Assembly (NCBI GenBank): GCA_028873975.1
Contig: JAPPMO010000090.1
Span: 1,989 to 65,988 of the forward strand
Direction of reading: 5' to 3'
Length of the DNA stretch: 64,000 bases
DNA from: Chloroflexota bacterium
GTDB taxonomy: Bacteria > Chloroflexota > Anaerolineae > Aggregatilineales > Phototrophicaceae
The position numbers and the translations under genes were made by a program. Of this stretch, positions 44,655 through 52,808 are shown piece by piece; position 1 is the first letter of the stretch; the number at the start of each line of letters is the position of its first letter. A model generated the notes under the pieces. It ran no database searches. It was not told the DNA's origin and was given only the letters and a program-made list of their open reading frames with translations.

Positions 44655-44811
44655 AGTAAAACCAATAAAGTAATGCAACGAAAGCGAGCCTTGTAGGGGC
44701 GACCAATCTGGTCGCCCGTTGCCGCCGCGACTTGTGGTTTCGGGCGACATGGTATGTCGCCCCTACAGATCGTTGCTTTAGCAAAATTTGCATGACTTAC
44801 TTGCACTTACT
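44655..44811. repeat. Family B element, copy 3
   Basis: AGTAAAACCAATAAAGTAAT at the left and ATGACTTACTTGCACTTACT at the right. Contains GGGCGACC-AATCT-GGTCGCCC (44697-44717) and the 21-bp palindrome 44742-44762 that also occurs at 155-175. Confidence 0.75.
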
Positions 44812-44904
44812 TCTGTGGCTCTGTGGTGAAAAAATAATTTCTTGCAATTGCCCTGGAGGTCAAATCGGCCGGCGCTGTCTCATTGGCGGCTTGGCAGGCT
44901 GTAT

Positions 44905-45741
44905 TCACCTCTCCGTGTCGCCCTCAGTTTCGCCGGCGCGGCGCTGTGGAGCGCCATCCGCCAGCAAACCCAGAGTCAAGGATTCCACGTATATGCAGTT
45001 CTGCCAGGGGATGGACATATCGGCCGCGGTATAAGGCTGTAGGGTCAACTCGACGTCCGCGCCGCGCAGCAAGGCCAAGGGCGTGGCTTGGTCGCGCTCG
45101 CCCATGACGACCTGGGCGCAAGCCGCCAGCGAATCGGCGACGCCGACCTGCGTCACCGTCATCGGATTGCCAAAGAGATCGTCCTTGCCCCGTTCGTCTT
45201 TGACAGGCTTGAAGCCGGCGACGCCGAGGGCGATGCCGCCGGTGCCGTAGCGGCCCGGGAGCAGCCAGCTGTCAGTCAATATGACGCCGATGTGCCGGCC
45301 GAGACGCTGCCGCAGTGCCGCGAAGACAGCCTCGGCGCTCTTAAAGGGGTCTTCCGGCAAGAGCACGACTTGCCCGCTGGGGATATTCGAACGATCCAGC
45401 CCGGCATTTGGCGATATGATGCCGCCCCGGGCGGTCAGGAGGAATCCCAGTCCGATGCCGCCAAAGACATGGTCGGCTTCGTCCAGCGCCAATTGGGCGA
45501 CTGCCGCGGACATATTGAATCGCTTTGCCAGTTGACGGGCGCGGGGGCTGGCCTCGATGTCGTCCAGCTTGTAGATCCGCCCGGCGGCGATCGCCGCGTA
45601 TTTGCTGGAAACGGCCAGCACATCGCCGTCTTGCAACTGCAGTTCGGCGCCCGCCAAGCCGTCCAGTATGGTCTCGATCAGATCAAAGGGTCCATCGCGT
45701 ACCGGCGCTTGAATCGGGTAAACGGTGAGCGTTTCTGGCAT
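44905..45741 (-). CDS. cofE: Coenzyme F420-0:L-glutamate ligase-like protein (CofE family)
   Basis: A 278-residue protein with the CofE pattern: LTVYPIQAPVRDGPFDLIETILD, QLQDGDVLAVSSKYAAIAAGRI (substrate/Mn loop), GLGFLLTARGGIISPNAGLDRSNIPSGQVVLLPEDPF and HIGVILTDSWLLPGRYGTGGIALGVAGFKPVKDERGKDDLFG. CofE adds glutamates to F420-0 with GTP. Some free-standing relatives have other functions, but these motifs are well kept. Other F420 genes are not in the window. F420 use supports a Chloroflexota or actinobacterial-type host. Confidence 0.85.
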   Translation of the reverse strand: MPETLTVYPIQAPVRDGPFDLIETILDGLAGAELQLQDGDVLAVSSKYAAIAAGRIYKLDDIEASPRARQLAKRFNMSAAVAQLALDEADHVFGGIGLGFLLTARGGIISPNAGLDRSNIPSGQVVLLPEDPFKSAEAVFAALRQRLGRHIGVILTDSWLLPGRYGTGGIALGVAGFKPVKDERGKDDLFGNPMTVTQVGVADSLAACAQVVMGERDQATPLALLRGADVELTLQPYTAADMSIPWQNCIYVESLTLGLLADGAPQRRAGETEGDTER

Positions 45742-45831
45742 CGTGCAAGTTTCTCGCTCGCTGGTCGAAATCGACCGTCATCTTAGCACAAGTCAAGAAT
45801 CCTGTCAGCAAAATCTGCCTGAGCCGCGGCG

Positions 45832-48468
45832 TTATTCGGGCGCGATTGAGAGGATCAAAACGCGATCGCGGCTTCGCTGCGCCAAGGCGATCGCGCGTCC
45901 GTCGGGACTGAATGCCAGGTCATCAAGCGCGATCGGCAGATGGGCTGTCGGCGAATCGCTGTTCATGGGGTTGACAAAATGCAGTTGGGCTTGACCATTG
46001 GCGTCTTGGCTGGCAATTGCCAGCAGCATTTCTGCGCCCTCGACGACGCGCCGGCGGATGTCGAGCTGCGGCATAATCGCGCCGGCGCGGTGATAGAAGC
46101 GCAGATCTTGCCCGGTGCCGATATCGAGGAGATAGAGGCTGTCGCCATTGCTATAGAAGAAATCGGCCAGGTCCGCGCTGGGAGAAGCCCGAAGCAACCC
46201 CTCCCCAGCCATGCCAATCAAGGCTTTCGAGAACACCAGGCGACCGTCCGCGGCGTCATAAACCCAAAGCGCGGCGCGCCGGCTGGCGACGCTCTCGCCG
46301 GCCAGCGCCAGCCAGCGCCCGTTTGCGCTGAAAGCGATGTCGGTCAAGGGATAGGGAAAGGCGAATCGTAGCGATACCTCCGCGCCGGGGGCATCCCGGA
46401 CATCATTGATCTTCCAGACGATGAGCTCGCCGCCGGGACCCGCCAGTTTGCTGTTCCCGCCGCCGCTGGCCGCTGCCAAAAAGCCCCCGTCCGGCGACCA
46501 GTCCAGCGCCCTCACGGCGCCCGGCAGCGACGGTGATAATTGCAGAAGCGTCGAGACTGATGCGTCTTCGGCGAGTGTGAGGACGGAGACGCGGCCGTCC
46601 TGCCCCCCGATTGCCAGCTTGTCTACGATTTTAACACCCGTCACATCTGCCACATCTGCCACATCTGCCACAGGGCTAAAGGCAAATGACGCAGCCGCGA
46701 ATCCATCGGGCGAGTATCGGTACGCCGGTAGGGGATCAAATCCCGGATAACGATAGAACTGCAGGGCGCCGTCCGCGAGAAGTACCGCGAGCGATTGATT
46801 GCCGGGCGACCAGGCCACTTGCAGCGGATCGTCCGCCGGTATGACATGGGTCCTGTCCAGCCGATCCAGGCTGGCGCTGCTGATCATCATTGCCGCATCA
46901 GTTGGCGCCTCTTCCAGGGACTGGCCGCTCGCCGGCGCGCTTTCTTGACTGACTGGCGCGGCAAGCGGCTCCAGGTAATAGGCGTTGGCGTTGCGGTCGC
47001 TTTCGACTGTCCAGCCGATCACCCCGTTGACTTCAACCAGCCACCAGACAAAGGCGCCGTCGCAGGCCGGTCCGTCGAGCACCGCGTCCAGGACCTGGCG
47101 GGGCGGGATCTCGCCGATCTGCTGGGCGCTGAGTCCTGGTCCCGCGCGCAGGCGATTGGCGAGCGTCCGCGAGGCGACGCGCGCGCTCGTTTGGCCGATG
47201 TCAATTCGCGGTATCAGGAAGCCCCGATATAGCGGCGGGCAGAAGTGAACCGTGCCGCTGCTGGCTTTCGCTGGATCAAGGACGGGCAGGCGGCTGCAAT
47301 CGCCAGCTAGCTCCAGCACGGAAAGGCTGACCCAACCCTGCCGAAAGAAGAGCCAGTCGCCGGCGAGATTCTGGCCTAAAACGGCATAGCTGTTTTCCGG
47401 CGAGATTCGTGCTACCTGTTTGTCGCGGGGGGCGCGCCGGACATTGACGGTGGCTTCTCGCGGTCGCAGATAGCAGCCGGTATTCGCGCCCGGCGCCACA
47501 TTCACCAGCGGCATATTATAACAGGCGCCGCGCAATTCTATGGCCGACTCCGGGAGCCAACCGCGTTGGATTTGATACCAGAAACCCGTAGCGTCGCGCC
47601 CGATAACTTCCGCGCTTTCGTCAGCAGTCGCGCTAATCGTTCCATTGACCGATGCCGCCAGGCTAGGTCCGTCGTACAGGGGAACGCCGACGCCTTGAAA
47701 GGCGCAATTTTCGTCGGCGTCACGGGGTTTGGTCGAATTGCCGCTGCCGTCAGCTGGGCAGCCCAGGGCAAAGTCGCTGCGAATGACGCCGAAATCGCGC
47801 GGGCAGATATCTTCGCTGTCTGGCACGCCGTCTCCGTCTTCGTCCAGGAACAATGAACAGCCATCGACCGCCGCTGACCCGGCTTGCCGGGGGCAAGCAT
47901 CGACGCCATTCGCGCTGCCGTCGCCATCGCTGTCGCCTCTGCTGGCTTGCGGGCAGCCCGGCGGATCGGCTTCGGGCAGCCCGGCAATGCTGGGGCAGAC
48001 GTCCAGGTTATCGGCCAGGGAATCGCCGTCGCGGTCCCTGACGCTGGAGATGGACGTATAGATGAGACCGGCGCGCGCGTCTGCGCCATCGTCCGCGCAT
48101 TGCTGCGTCATCGAGCCATCGGCGGAGACGTGCAACAGGACCTGCTGATCCCGGTCGATCAATCGCAGGCGGTAGACCTCGATGGCCTGCGGGAGCTGCA
48201 ATCCTCTCATGGGACGACAGCCGAGGGCGGTCGTTCTCACGTCGGTCATCAGTGTATGTGACCAGTCTTGGGGGGCGGCGAGATGCGGCAGGGCGCGCCG
48301 CGCCGACGCAATGATATGCGCGGGGGTTTCGCTTTGCGCCCGGGCCATTGAGCAAAGCAAGCATGTCAGCAAAGCGATCAGTGCAGCGCGAGCCGCTGGG
48401 CGCCAGCGAAAAAGCATGCCGCGCCCGCGCGCGGCATGAGCGGCGCTGATTGCATAAACAGGGTTCAC
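45832..48468 (-). CDS. Secreted multidomain protein: TSP3 repeats, three SH3-like domains, WD40-type propeller
   Basis: An 878-residue exported protein. GTG 48468 has GAGGAAG upstream; the signal peptide core is AALIALLTCLLCSMARA. Order: N-terminal region 45-140; three thrombospondin-3-like calcium repeats at 144-225 (DRDGDSLADNLDVCP, DSDGDGSANGVDACP, DEDGDGVPDSEDICP); three bacterial SH3-like domains at about 262-325, 335-395 and 430-500; a disordered linker; then a beta-propeller from about 545 (DPLQVAWSPGNQSLAVLLADG, VRALDWSPDGGFLAAASGG, LTDIAFSANGRWLALAGES, LDDLAFSPDGRAIALAQRS). Likely a cell-surface scaffold. Divergent from the kinase at 48692. Confidence 0.82.
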   Translation of the reverse strand: MNPVYAISAAHAARGRGMLFRWRPAARAALIALLTCLLCSMARAQSETPAHIIASARRALPHLAAPQDWSHTLMTDVRTTALGCRPMRGLQLPQAIEVYRLRLIDRDQQVLLHVSADGSMTQQCADDGADARAGLIYTSISSVRDRDGDSLADNLDVCPSIAGLPEADPPGCPQASRGDSDGDGSANGVDACPRQAGSAAVDGCSLFLDEDGDGVPDSEDICPRDFGVIRSDFALGCPADGSGNSTKPRDADENCAFQGVGVPLYDGPSLAASVNGTISATADESAEVIGRDATGFWYQIQRGWLPESAIELRGACYNMPLVNVAPGANTGCYLRPREATVNVRRAPRDKQVARISPENSYAVLGQNLAGDWLFFRQGWVSLSVLELAGDCSRLPVLDPAKASSGTVHFCPPLYRGFLIPRIDIGQTSARVASRTLANRLRAGPGLSAQQIGEIPPRQVLDAVLDGPACDGAFVWWLVEVNGVIGWTVESDRNANAYYLEPLAAPVSQESAPASGQSLEEAPTDAAMMISSASLDRLDRTHVIPADDPLQVAWSPGNQSLAVLLADGALQFYRYPGFDPLPAYRYSPDGFAAASFAFSPVADVADVADVTGVKIVDKLAIGGQDGRVSVLTLAEDASVSTLLQLSPSLPGAVRALDWSPDGGFLAAASGGGNSKLAGPGGELIVWKINDVRDAPGAEVSLRFAFPYPLTDIAFSANGRWLALAGESVASRRAALWVYDAADGRLVFSKALIGMAGEGLLRASPSADLADFFYSNGDSLYLLDIGTGQDLRFYHRAGAIMPQLDIRRRVVEGAEMLLAIASQDANGQAQLHFVNPMNSDSPTAHLPIALDDLAFSPDGRAIALAQRSRDRVLILSIAPE

Positions 48469-48691
48469 AGGGGCTTCCTCGGACAGTCTTTGCCTCTGCT
48501 ATTGTAACAAAACTGCCGCACCTTGTTAGCCCTGCGTCGGTTTTATGTTCGATTCAATCGGGCTGGCCTGAAGCGCTTTGTCAAGCGGCGGCGCGATTGC
48601 TCTGATCGCGGACAGTCTACCCTGTATCAATGCGCTAAAGGCTGGTACATTTGCAGTTTATGCCAGGACCTTCAACGAGCCGGAAGCCAAG

Positions 48692-49816
48692 ATGCCGCGT
48701 CTCCAGGACATTTATCGGGTAGACAATTATATCGACACATTCGCGCTTGGGCATTATGCGCGCGTGCTGGATGCCCTGGACCGCCGCAACGGTCAAATCA
48801 TCGCCTTCAAAGTGATGCGGCCCGAACATCTTGACGCGGAGGGCGATACGCGTTGGGAATACCGCGCCTTTGGCAACGAAGCGCAGATTTTAGCCCGTTT
48901 ATGGCACAGTCCGCATGTGGTCAAGCTCTACGACTGCGGCTATATCTCCGATCGCGCGGAAGCCCCGCGAGCCGGCGAGATCATATCCTACCAGAACAAC
49001 ATCCGCGGATTCGCGCAAGATATGGCGCAGTACGCGGTGGCGGGTTGGCGCCCCTATCTGTCGCTGGAGAATCTGCCGCGCAATCACAGTTTGTTCTACT
49101 TGATGAAACCGAACCGCCCTAACAGTCGCTGGCGCCTGCCGACCGAAGAGGGTTTGTCGCTGGCGGTGCAATTCAGCGAACTGCTGTCATTGGCGCATTC
49201 CCAGCAGATCGTCTATCTCGATCACAAGCTGGAGCACGTCTATTGGGACGGCGTACAATTGAAAGTGATCGATTTCAACAGCTCTCGTCAGCTGGGCGGC
49301 GATAAACCGGAGGAGCGAGGGCAATACCGCAAGGACTTGCACAATATGTGCGTGGGCGTCTTGTATACGCTCTTCACCGGCATGTCGCCGCAGTTGACCT
49401 CCCTGCGGCCACAGCCGAGCAGCCGCGACGCGGTAGAAGCGCGCTATCGCGATATCGACAGTCTCGATTTCAGCATGGAACCGAGCTTGAGCGAGGGCAT
49501 CACGGATCTCTTGCAGCGCGGCGCGGCGCAAGAGTTGGAGTCGATTCGGGAATTCATCAACGGTTTGCAGCGCGTGGCGGCGCAGCACGGCTGGGACTTC
49601 CCCGATTATTATGCCAGCAACCCCAGTCGCCAGGCGCGGGAACAGATGCGCGCAGGTTTGCAGCGGCTGCGCGAGGGCCAAGAGCATGTGCGCGAGGCGC
49701 GCGATATCTTTCGCGAAGCCCTGATTCAGGACGAGATCAGCCAGGATCTGGAAGAAGAACTGCGGCGTCTGGTGCGGGTGATCAACGAGATGTTGAATCA
49801 GCGCGCGGTGCCGTAG
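48692..49816 (+). CDS. Divergent serine/threonine protein kinase-like protein
   Basis: A 374-residue kinase-fold protein. Lys40 (IIAFKVM) and Glu63 (NEAQILARL) match the VAIK Lys and the helix-C Glu. The catalytic loop reads YLDHKLEHV: Asp177 and Lys179 are kept but the HRD His/Arg are Tyr/Leu and the Asn is His182; DFG is Asp194-Phe-Asn. It may still be catalytic. A ~45-residue insertion after the hinge (QNNIRGFAQDMAQYAVAGWRPYL) is unusual. The C-terminal 90 residues form a coiled coil (QAREQMRAGLQRLREGQEHVREAR). ATG 48692 follows CGGAAGCC. Confidence 0.75.
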   Translation: MPRLQDIYRVDNYIDTFALGHYARVLDALDRRNGQIIAFKVMRPEHLDAEGDTRWEYRAFGNEAQILARLWHSPHVVKLYDCGYISDRAEAPRAGEIISYQNNIRGFAQDMAQYAVAGWRPYLSLENLPRNHSLFYLMKPNRPNSRWRLPTEEGLSLAVQFSELLSLAHSQQIVYLDHKLEHVYWDGVQLKVIDFNSSRQLGGDKPEERGQYRKDLHNMCVGVLYTLFTGMSPQLTSLRPQPSSRDAVEARYRDIDSLDFSMEPSLSEGITDLLQRGAAQELESIREFINGLQRVAAQHGWDFPDYYASNPSRQAREQMRAGLQRLREGQEHVREARDIFREALIQDEISQDLEEELRRLVRVINEMLNQRAVP

Positions 49817-49941
49817 GCGATTCACCACAGAGGCGCAGAGCGCACAGAGATTAGGGAAAAGCGACGCATTCGCGAGCGCAACTTCTTGAGCGTCCTTGGA
49901 CAGCGAATTAATTCCGACATAGCTTGGGACGCTTTCGGCAT

Positions 49942-51087
49942 TTAGCGTGACTCACCCTTAACACCGAGGGTGTTCGGCAGAATCAGATCGGCTGAATTGA
50001 GCGCCGGCTGCGCCGTCAGCAGTTGTTGCACGGTGGCTTGCTGGTCTTCCGGCAATGGCAAGGTGTTTCCCCGCCCGCCATCGCGGGCGAGTTTGGTCCC
50101 GGCTTGGGCGTCGGACTTGAAGGCGCGCCGGGCGGCTTTCAAACCGGTATCGGGCAATCCCATCCTCTTCATGACCGACAGCAATAGCCCGTCACGATCC
50201 AGTTGCAGGTCTTCGTAACGCAGCGCAGCGAGCGCCGCGCCGCTCTCAACCAGTTCCAGGTATTGCTCTAACATGAAGAGCCAGCCGATGGCGCGTCCCT
50301 CCAGTCCGCGGTAGCTCGCGATTGACGGCTGCGCCAGCCGCTCGATCTCCGCGCGCGGACAGCCATAATAGCTCGCTTGTTGATCAATCGCCTGCTCGCG
50401 CGGGTATCGCGCCGCCTCCGCAGCCCGCTTGACGCGCAGGCGATGGAAAGAAGCCAGCCAGTCAATGACATTTCGATACATGAACAGGTGGGCAGCCCCC
50501 GGCACCGCCTCGACATAAAGCCGCATGACAGCGGTGGCCTGGTTGCGAAACTTGATCACAATGCGCTGATGATCCTGTACGATGGCCGGGCGACAGAGCC
50601 AGCGCAGGCAAGCGCGCAGCAAGCCGCTGCGTTCTGCTGGCGGGAGGCCGCGCATTCTTACGAAATTGGTCAGCGCGTCCGGCTCGGATAGCGTGATCAC
50701 GCCGTCGATTTCATTGAGCGCGCGAGCCAAAACGGTTGAACCGCAGCGACCGATATTGTGCAGGCAAAGCAGCGCCCTGTCATCGAAGGGGATAGCTCCG
50801 GCAAGTTCCAGGAAGTCGGCGTAGGGCAGCGCCACCAGAAATTCAGCTTTGTCGAATTGCGCCTGGTACATGAAAGGCGCGCCCGAGAGATCAATGTCAG
50901 CCGGCAGGGCGGTGAAAATCGCGCGTTCGCGAGCCTGGTCCAGGCAATAGAGCGTGATCTTAGGATCGTCCAGCAAGGACGCGGCGGCGATGGTGTCACC
51001 GGCGCTCCATTCAAAGTCGCCGAGCGAGGTGATAATGCCCATGTGCTCGCGGTGGCGACTATGAATACGCAGTTTGATGGCGGTCAA
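49942..51087 (-). CDS. Sulfotransferase-like protein
   Basis: A 381-residue protein with a P-loop-like PAPS-binding motif IGRCGSTVLARALNEIDGVITLSEP (about 112-136), the 3'-phosphate-binding region HLFMYRNVIDWLASFHRLR (about 201-219), and a C-terminal helical domain. This is the pattern of sulfotransferase family members that modify carbohydrates or small molecules. The first 100 residues are an additional alpha/beta region. Its start overlaps the stop of the upstream gene (51084-51728) by 4 bp, a sign of joint function. Acceptor unknown. Confidence 0.75.
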   Translation of the reverse strand: MTAIKLRIHSRHREHMGIITSLGDFEWSAGDTIAAASLLDDPKITLYCLDQARERAIFTALPADIDLSGAPFMYQAQFDKAEFLVALPYADFLELAGAIPFDDRALLCLHNIGRCGSTVLARALNEIDGVITLSEPDALTNFVRMRGLPPAERSGLLRACLRWLCRPAIVQDHQRIVIKFRNQATAVMRLYVEAVPGAAHLFMYRNVIDWLASFHRLRVKRAAEAARYPREQAIDQQASYYGCPRAEIERLAQPSIASYRGLEGRAIGWLFMLEQYLELVESGAALAALRYEDLQLDRDGLLLSVMKRMGLPDTGLKAARRAFKSDAQAGTKLARDGGRGNTLPLPEDQQATVQQLLTAQPALNSADLILPNTLGVKGESR

Positions 51088-51728
51088 GATGGAGGCTCCT
51101 TGGCAGTTGCCGCGCGGCTGTGGAAGAGGCGCGCTTCGCTTTGGATGAACTCGATGGCGCTGGTGATGCCGGGATTGGGCGGCGTAGTCGGCGGCAGGTC
51201 ATGAATAGCGCTGTCCGCGACGCGCGGGCTTTGGCGCAGGTCGACGCTGACCGCCCCGACCTGCCCGGCGCGGACATCCCGCAGGAAGAGGACGTTGCCG
51301 TCCATGCGGGTGCGTTCGGCGGGGGCCAGGCAGATTTGCAAGCGCGCGGGTCCCGAGTTTGGCTGTAGTGTCAGCCGGATGCTGGCATCTGCAAGCGACG
51401 GGGGGCGATAGCGCCAATCGTTGGCGCTGTCAACGAGCGCCATTGTCACTTGCGCGTCGACGCGCCTGCGGTTGCGGGCATCGAGAGCGCCTTCGATATT
51501 GGCGGCGTGGTAACCCATGCCATCAAGCGCGATCAACATCGAGCGCCCGCCGGTCTGTCGACAGTGGGGGGCGGCGCCGTGGCAGGCATTGCCCAGGTCG
51601 AGGATCAAGCGGCCGGGATCTTCGCCCGGCTTCAGGCGCTGCATGAAGGTGAAGAGCTGCGGCAGCAGGGCGATGTCTCCGCGCAAATTCGCGCTGTAGA
51701 GCAGGGACAAGCTCAGCGGTTCGTCCAT
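51084..51728 (-). CDS. UshA-like metallophosphoesterase-fold protein lacking metal ligands
   Basis: A 214-residue protein that follows the N-terminal domain of 5'-nucleotidases in layout: SLLYSANLRGDIALL corresponds to the xLHTNDxHG strand, LILDLGNACHG to the SGGD strand, and LIALDGMGYHAANIEG to the NALGYDAxxxGNHEF segment. The Asp, His and Asn metal ligands are missing at all three. So it is probably a catalytically dead derivative. No signal peptide. Coupled by a 4 bp overlap to the sulfotransferase-like gene; 16 bp overlap with the enoyl-CoA hydratase end. Confidence 0.6.
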   Translation of the reverse strand: MDEPLSLSLLYSANLRGDIALLPQLFTFMQRLKPGEDPGRLILDLGNACHGAAPHCRQTGGRSMLIALDGMGYHAANIEGALDARNRRRVDAQVTMALVDSANDWRYRPPSLADASIRLTLQPNSGPARLQICLAPAERTRMDGNVLFLRDVRAGQVGAVSVDLRQSPRVADSAIHDLPPTTPPNPGITSAIEFIQSEARLFHSRAATAKEPPS

Positions 51729-52489
51729 TCCGCCTTCCGCTTTTCGATGAAGGCGCGCATGCCTTCCGCCTTGTCTTCCGAAGCGAAGGCGACGAGGAAA
51801 TTGCGTCTTTCGTAGTCCAGACCCTCCCGCAGCGTCATCTCCTGGGCTTTGTTGATCGCTTCTTTGGTCAGCCTTGTCGCGACTTGCGAGCGCCCGGCGA
51901 CTTTCCCCGCGATTGCTATGGCGACATCCATGTATTGATCGAGCGGCGCCACGCGGTTGACCAAACCGCTTTGCAATGCTTCAGCCGCGCTAAGCCTGCG
52001 GTCGGCGAGCATGATTTCCATCGCCAACGCCTTGCCGACCGCGCGCGTCAATCGCTGGGTGCCGCCGGCGCCGGGCAAAATGCCGAGGTTGATTTCCGGC
52101 TGGCCGAATACAGCTGTTTCCGAGGCGACAATCATGTCGCAGCTCATGGCGATTTCGCAGCCGCCGCCGAGGGCATAACCCGATACCGCGGCGATAATCG
52201 GCTTGTTGATTTGGCTGAGGTCGAAGGGGTCGGCCAGGGATCTTTCCATCAACATGTCAATATGCGTTTTGCCGTCCATCTCTTTGATATCGGCGCCGGC
52301 GGCGAAGGCTTTCTCGTCCCCGGCGACGATCAGCGCCCCGATGCCCGGGTCGTTATCCAACTCGCGCATGGCTCGCATTAATTCGCCCAGAAGTTGCGAA
52401 TTGAGCGCGTTAAGGGCTTTGGGACGGTTCAATTGCACACGGCCCACGCCCTCGGCGGGGCGGTCTACCAGAATGTACTCATAGCTCAT
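51713..52489 (-). CDS. Enoyl-CoA hydratase (crotonase family)
   Basis: A 258-residue crotonase. Oxyanion-hole segments FAAGADIKEM and YALGGGCEIAMSCDM and the catalytic acidic pair in the helix and turn around FGQPEINLGILPGAGGTQRL are all present, including Glu in PEINLG; this matches FadB1/EchA-type short-chain enoyl-CoA hydratases. ATG 52489 with GGGAACG upstream; the frame extends further upstream into repeat sequence and is not credible. The last 16 bases overlap the UshA-like gene start. Role: beta-oxidation or amino acid catabolism. Confidence 0.92.
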   Translation of the reverse strand: MSYEYILVDRPAEGVGRVQLNRPKALNALNSQLLGELMRAMRELDNDPGIGALIVAGDEKAFAAGADIKEMDGKTHIDMLMERSLADPFDLSQINKPIIAAVSGYALGGGCEIAMSCDMIVASETAVFGQPEINLGILPGAGGTQRLTRAVGKALAMEIMLADRRLSAAEALQSGLVNRVAPLDQYMDVAIAIAGKVAGRSQVATRLTKEAINKAQEMTLREGLDYERRNFLVAFASEDKAEGMRAFIEKRKAEWTNR

Positions 52490-52560
52490 ATATCGTTCCC
52501 GGTTCTGCTCCAACGCGGCATATACTAACATACCCGTCCGCAAGCTGTCATGCTCAGTTG

Positions 52561-52806
52561 GCTGCCGAGCAGAGCAATCGCACCAGATTTTTCTAACCAC
52601 CGAGGACACCGAGGACACCGAGAAAAGCAGGAGAATAAAAGCGCTGGTCTTATTTCAAGTGGCTCTTTTGAACAGCAGATGAAGTTTCGCTGGCGACTTT
52701 GCCATATTCAGGCAAGGGATTTAGAGGAATAGTCGTCAAAACTTCCTAAACTCTGTCTCCTCTGCGGTTAAATTTTGGTTCTGGTGCGATTGCTCTGGCT
52801 GCCGAG
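52561..52806. repeat. MITE-like element, subfamily A', with 9-bp target duplication
   Basis: The element at 52570-52797 has perfect 18-bp inverted termini CAGAGCAATCGCACCAGA / TCTGGTGCGATTGCTCTG. GCTGCCGAG stands directly on both sides (52561-52569 and 52798-52806), which looks like a target-site duplication. Interior is non-coding, with CCGAGGACACCGAG repeats near the left end. Relatives: 56418-56663 (reverse), 54002 onward and 61285 onward (left ends). Confidence 0.85.
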
Positions 52807-52808
52807 CG

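Larger units (their letters stand above)
43041..44855. mobile_element. 1.8-kb composite bounded by family A termini and carrying a SWIM gene
   Basis: Left end CAGGGCAATCGCATCAAA then TTATTTTTTTTCGCCACAGAG; right end, read inward on the other strand, CAGGGCAATTGCAAGAAA then TTATTTTTTCACCACAGAG. These match over about 35 positions with few changes. Inside are family B copies 2 and 3, family E copy 2, family C copy 4 and the gene 43618-44115. No transposase is present, so movement would need one in trans, or the ends are two independent insertions. Confidence 0.5.
44116..44904. other. Gene-free repeat mosaic right of the SWIM gene
   Basis: Holds the hairpin 44159-44192, family C copy 4 (44274-44364), a half copy of family D from 44489, two variable GGGCG hairpins (44596-44616, 44697-44717), family B copy 3 and the right terminus of the composite at 44855. 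No gene is seen. Confidence 0.7.

Noticed and set aside
43041..44855. Transposase or integrase inside the composite
   Set aside because: No frame with DDE, HUH or recombinase motifs; only the SWIM gene is coding.
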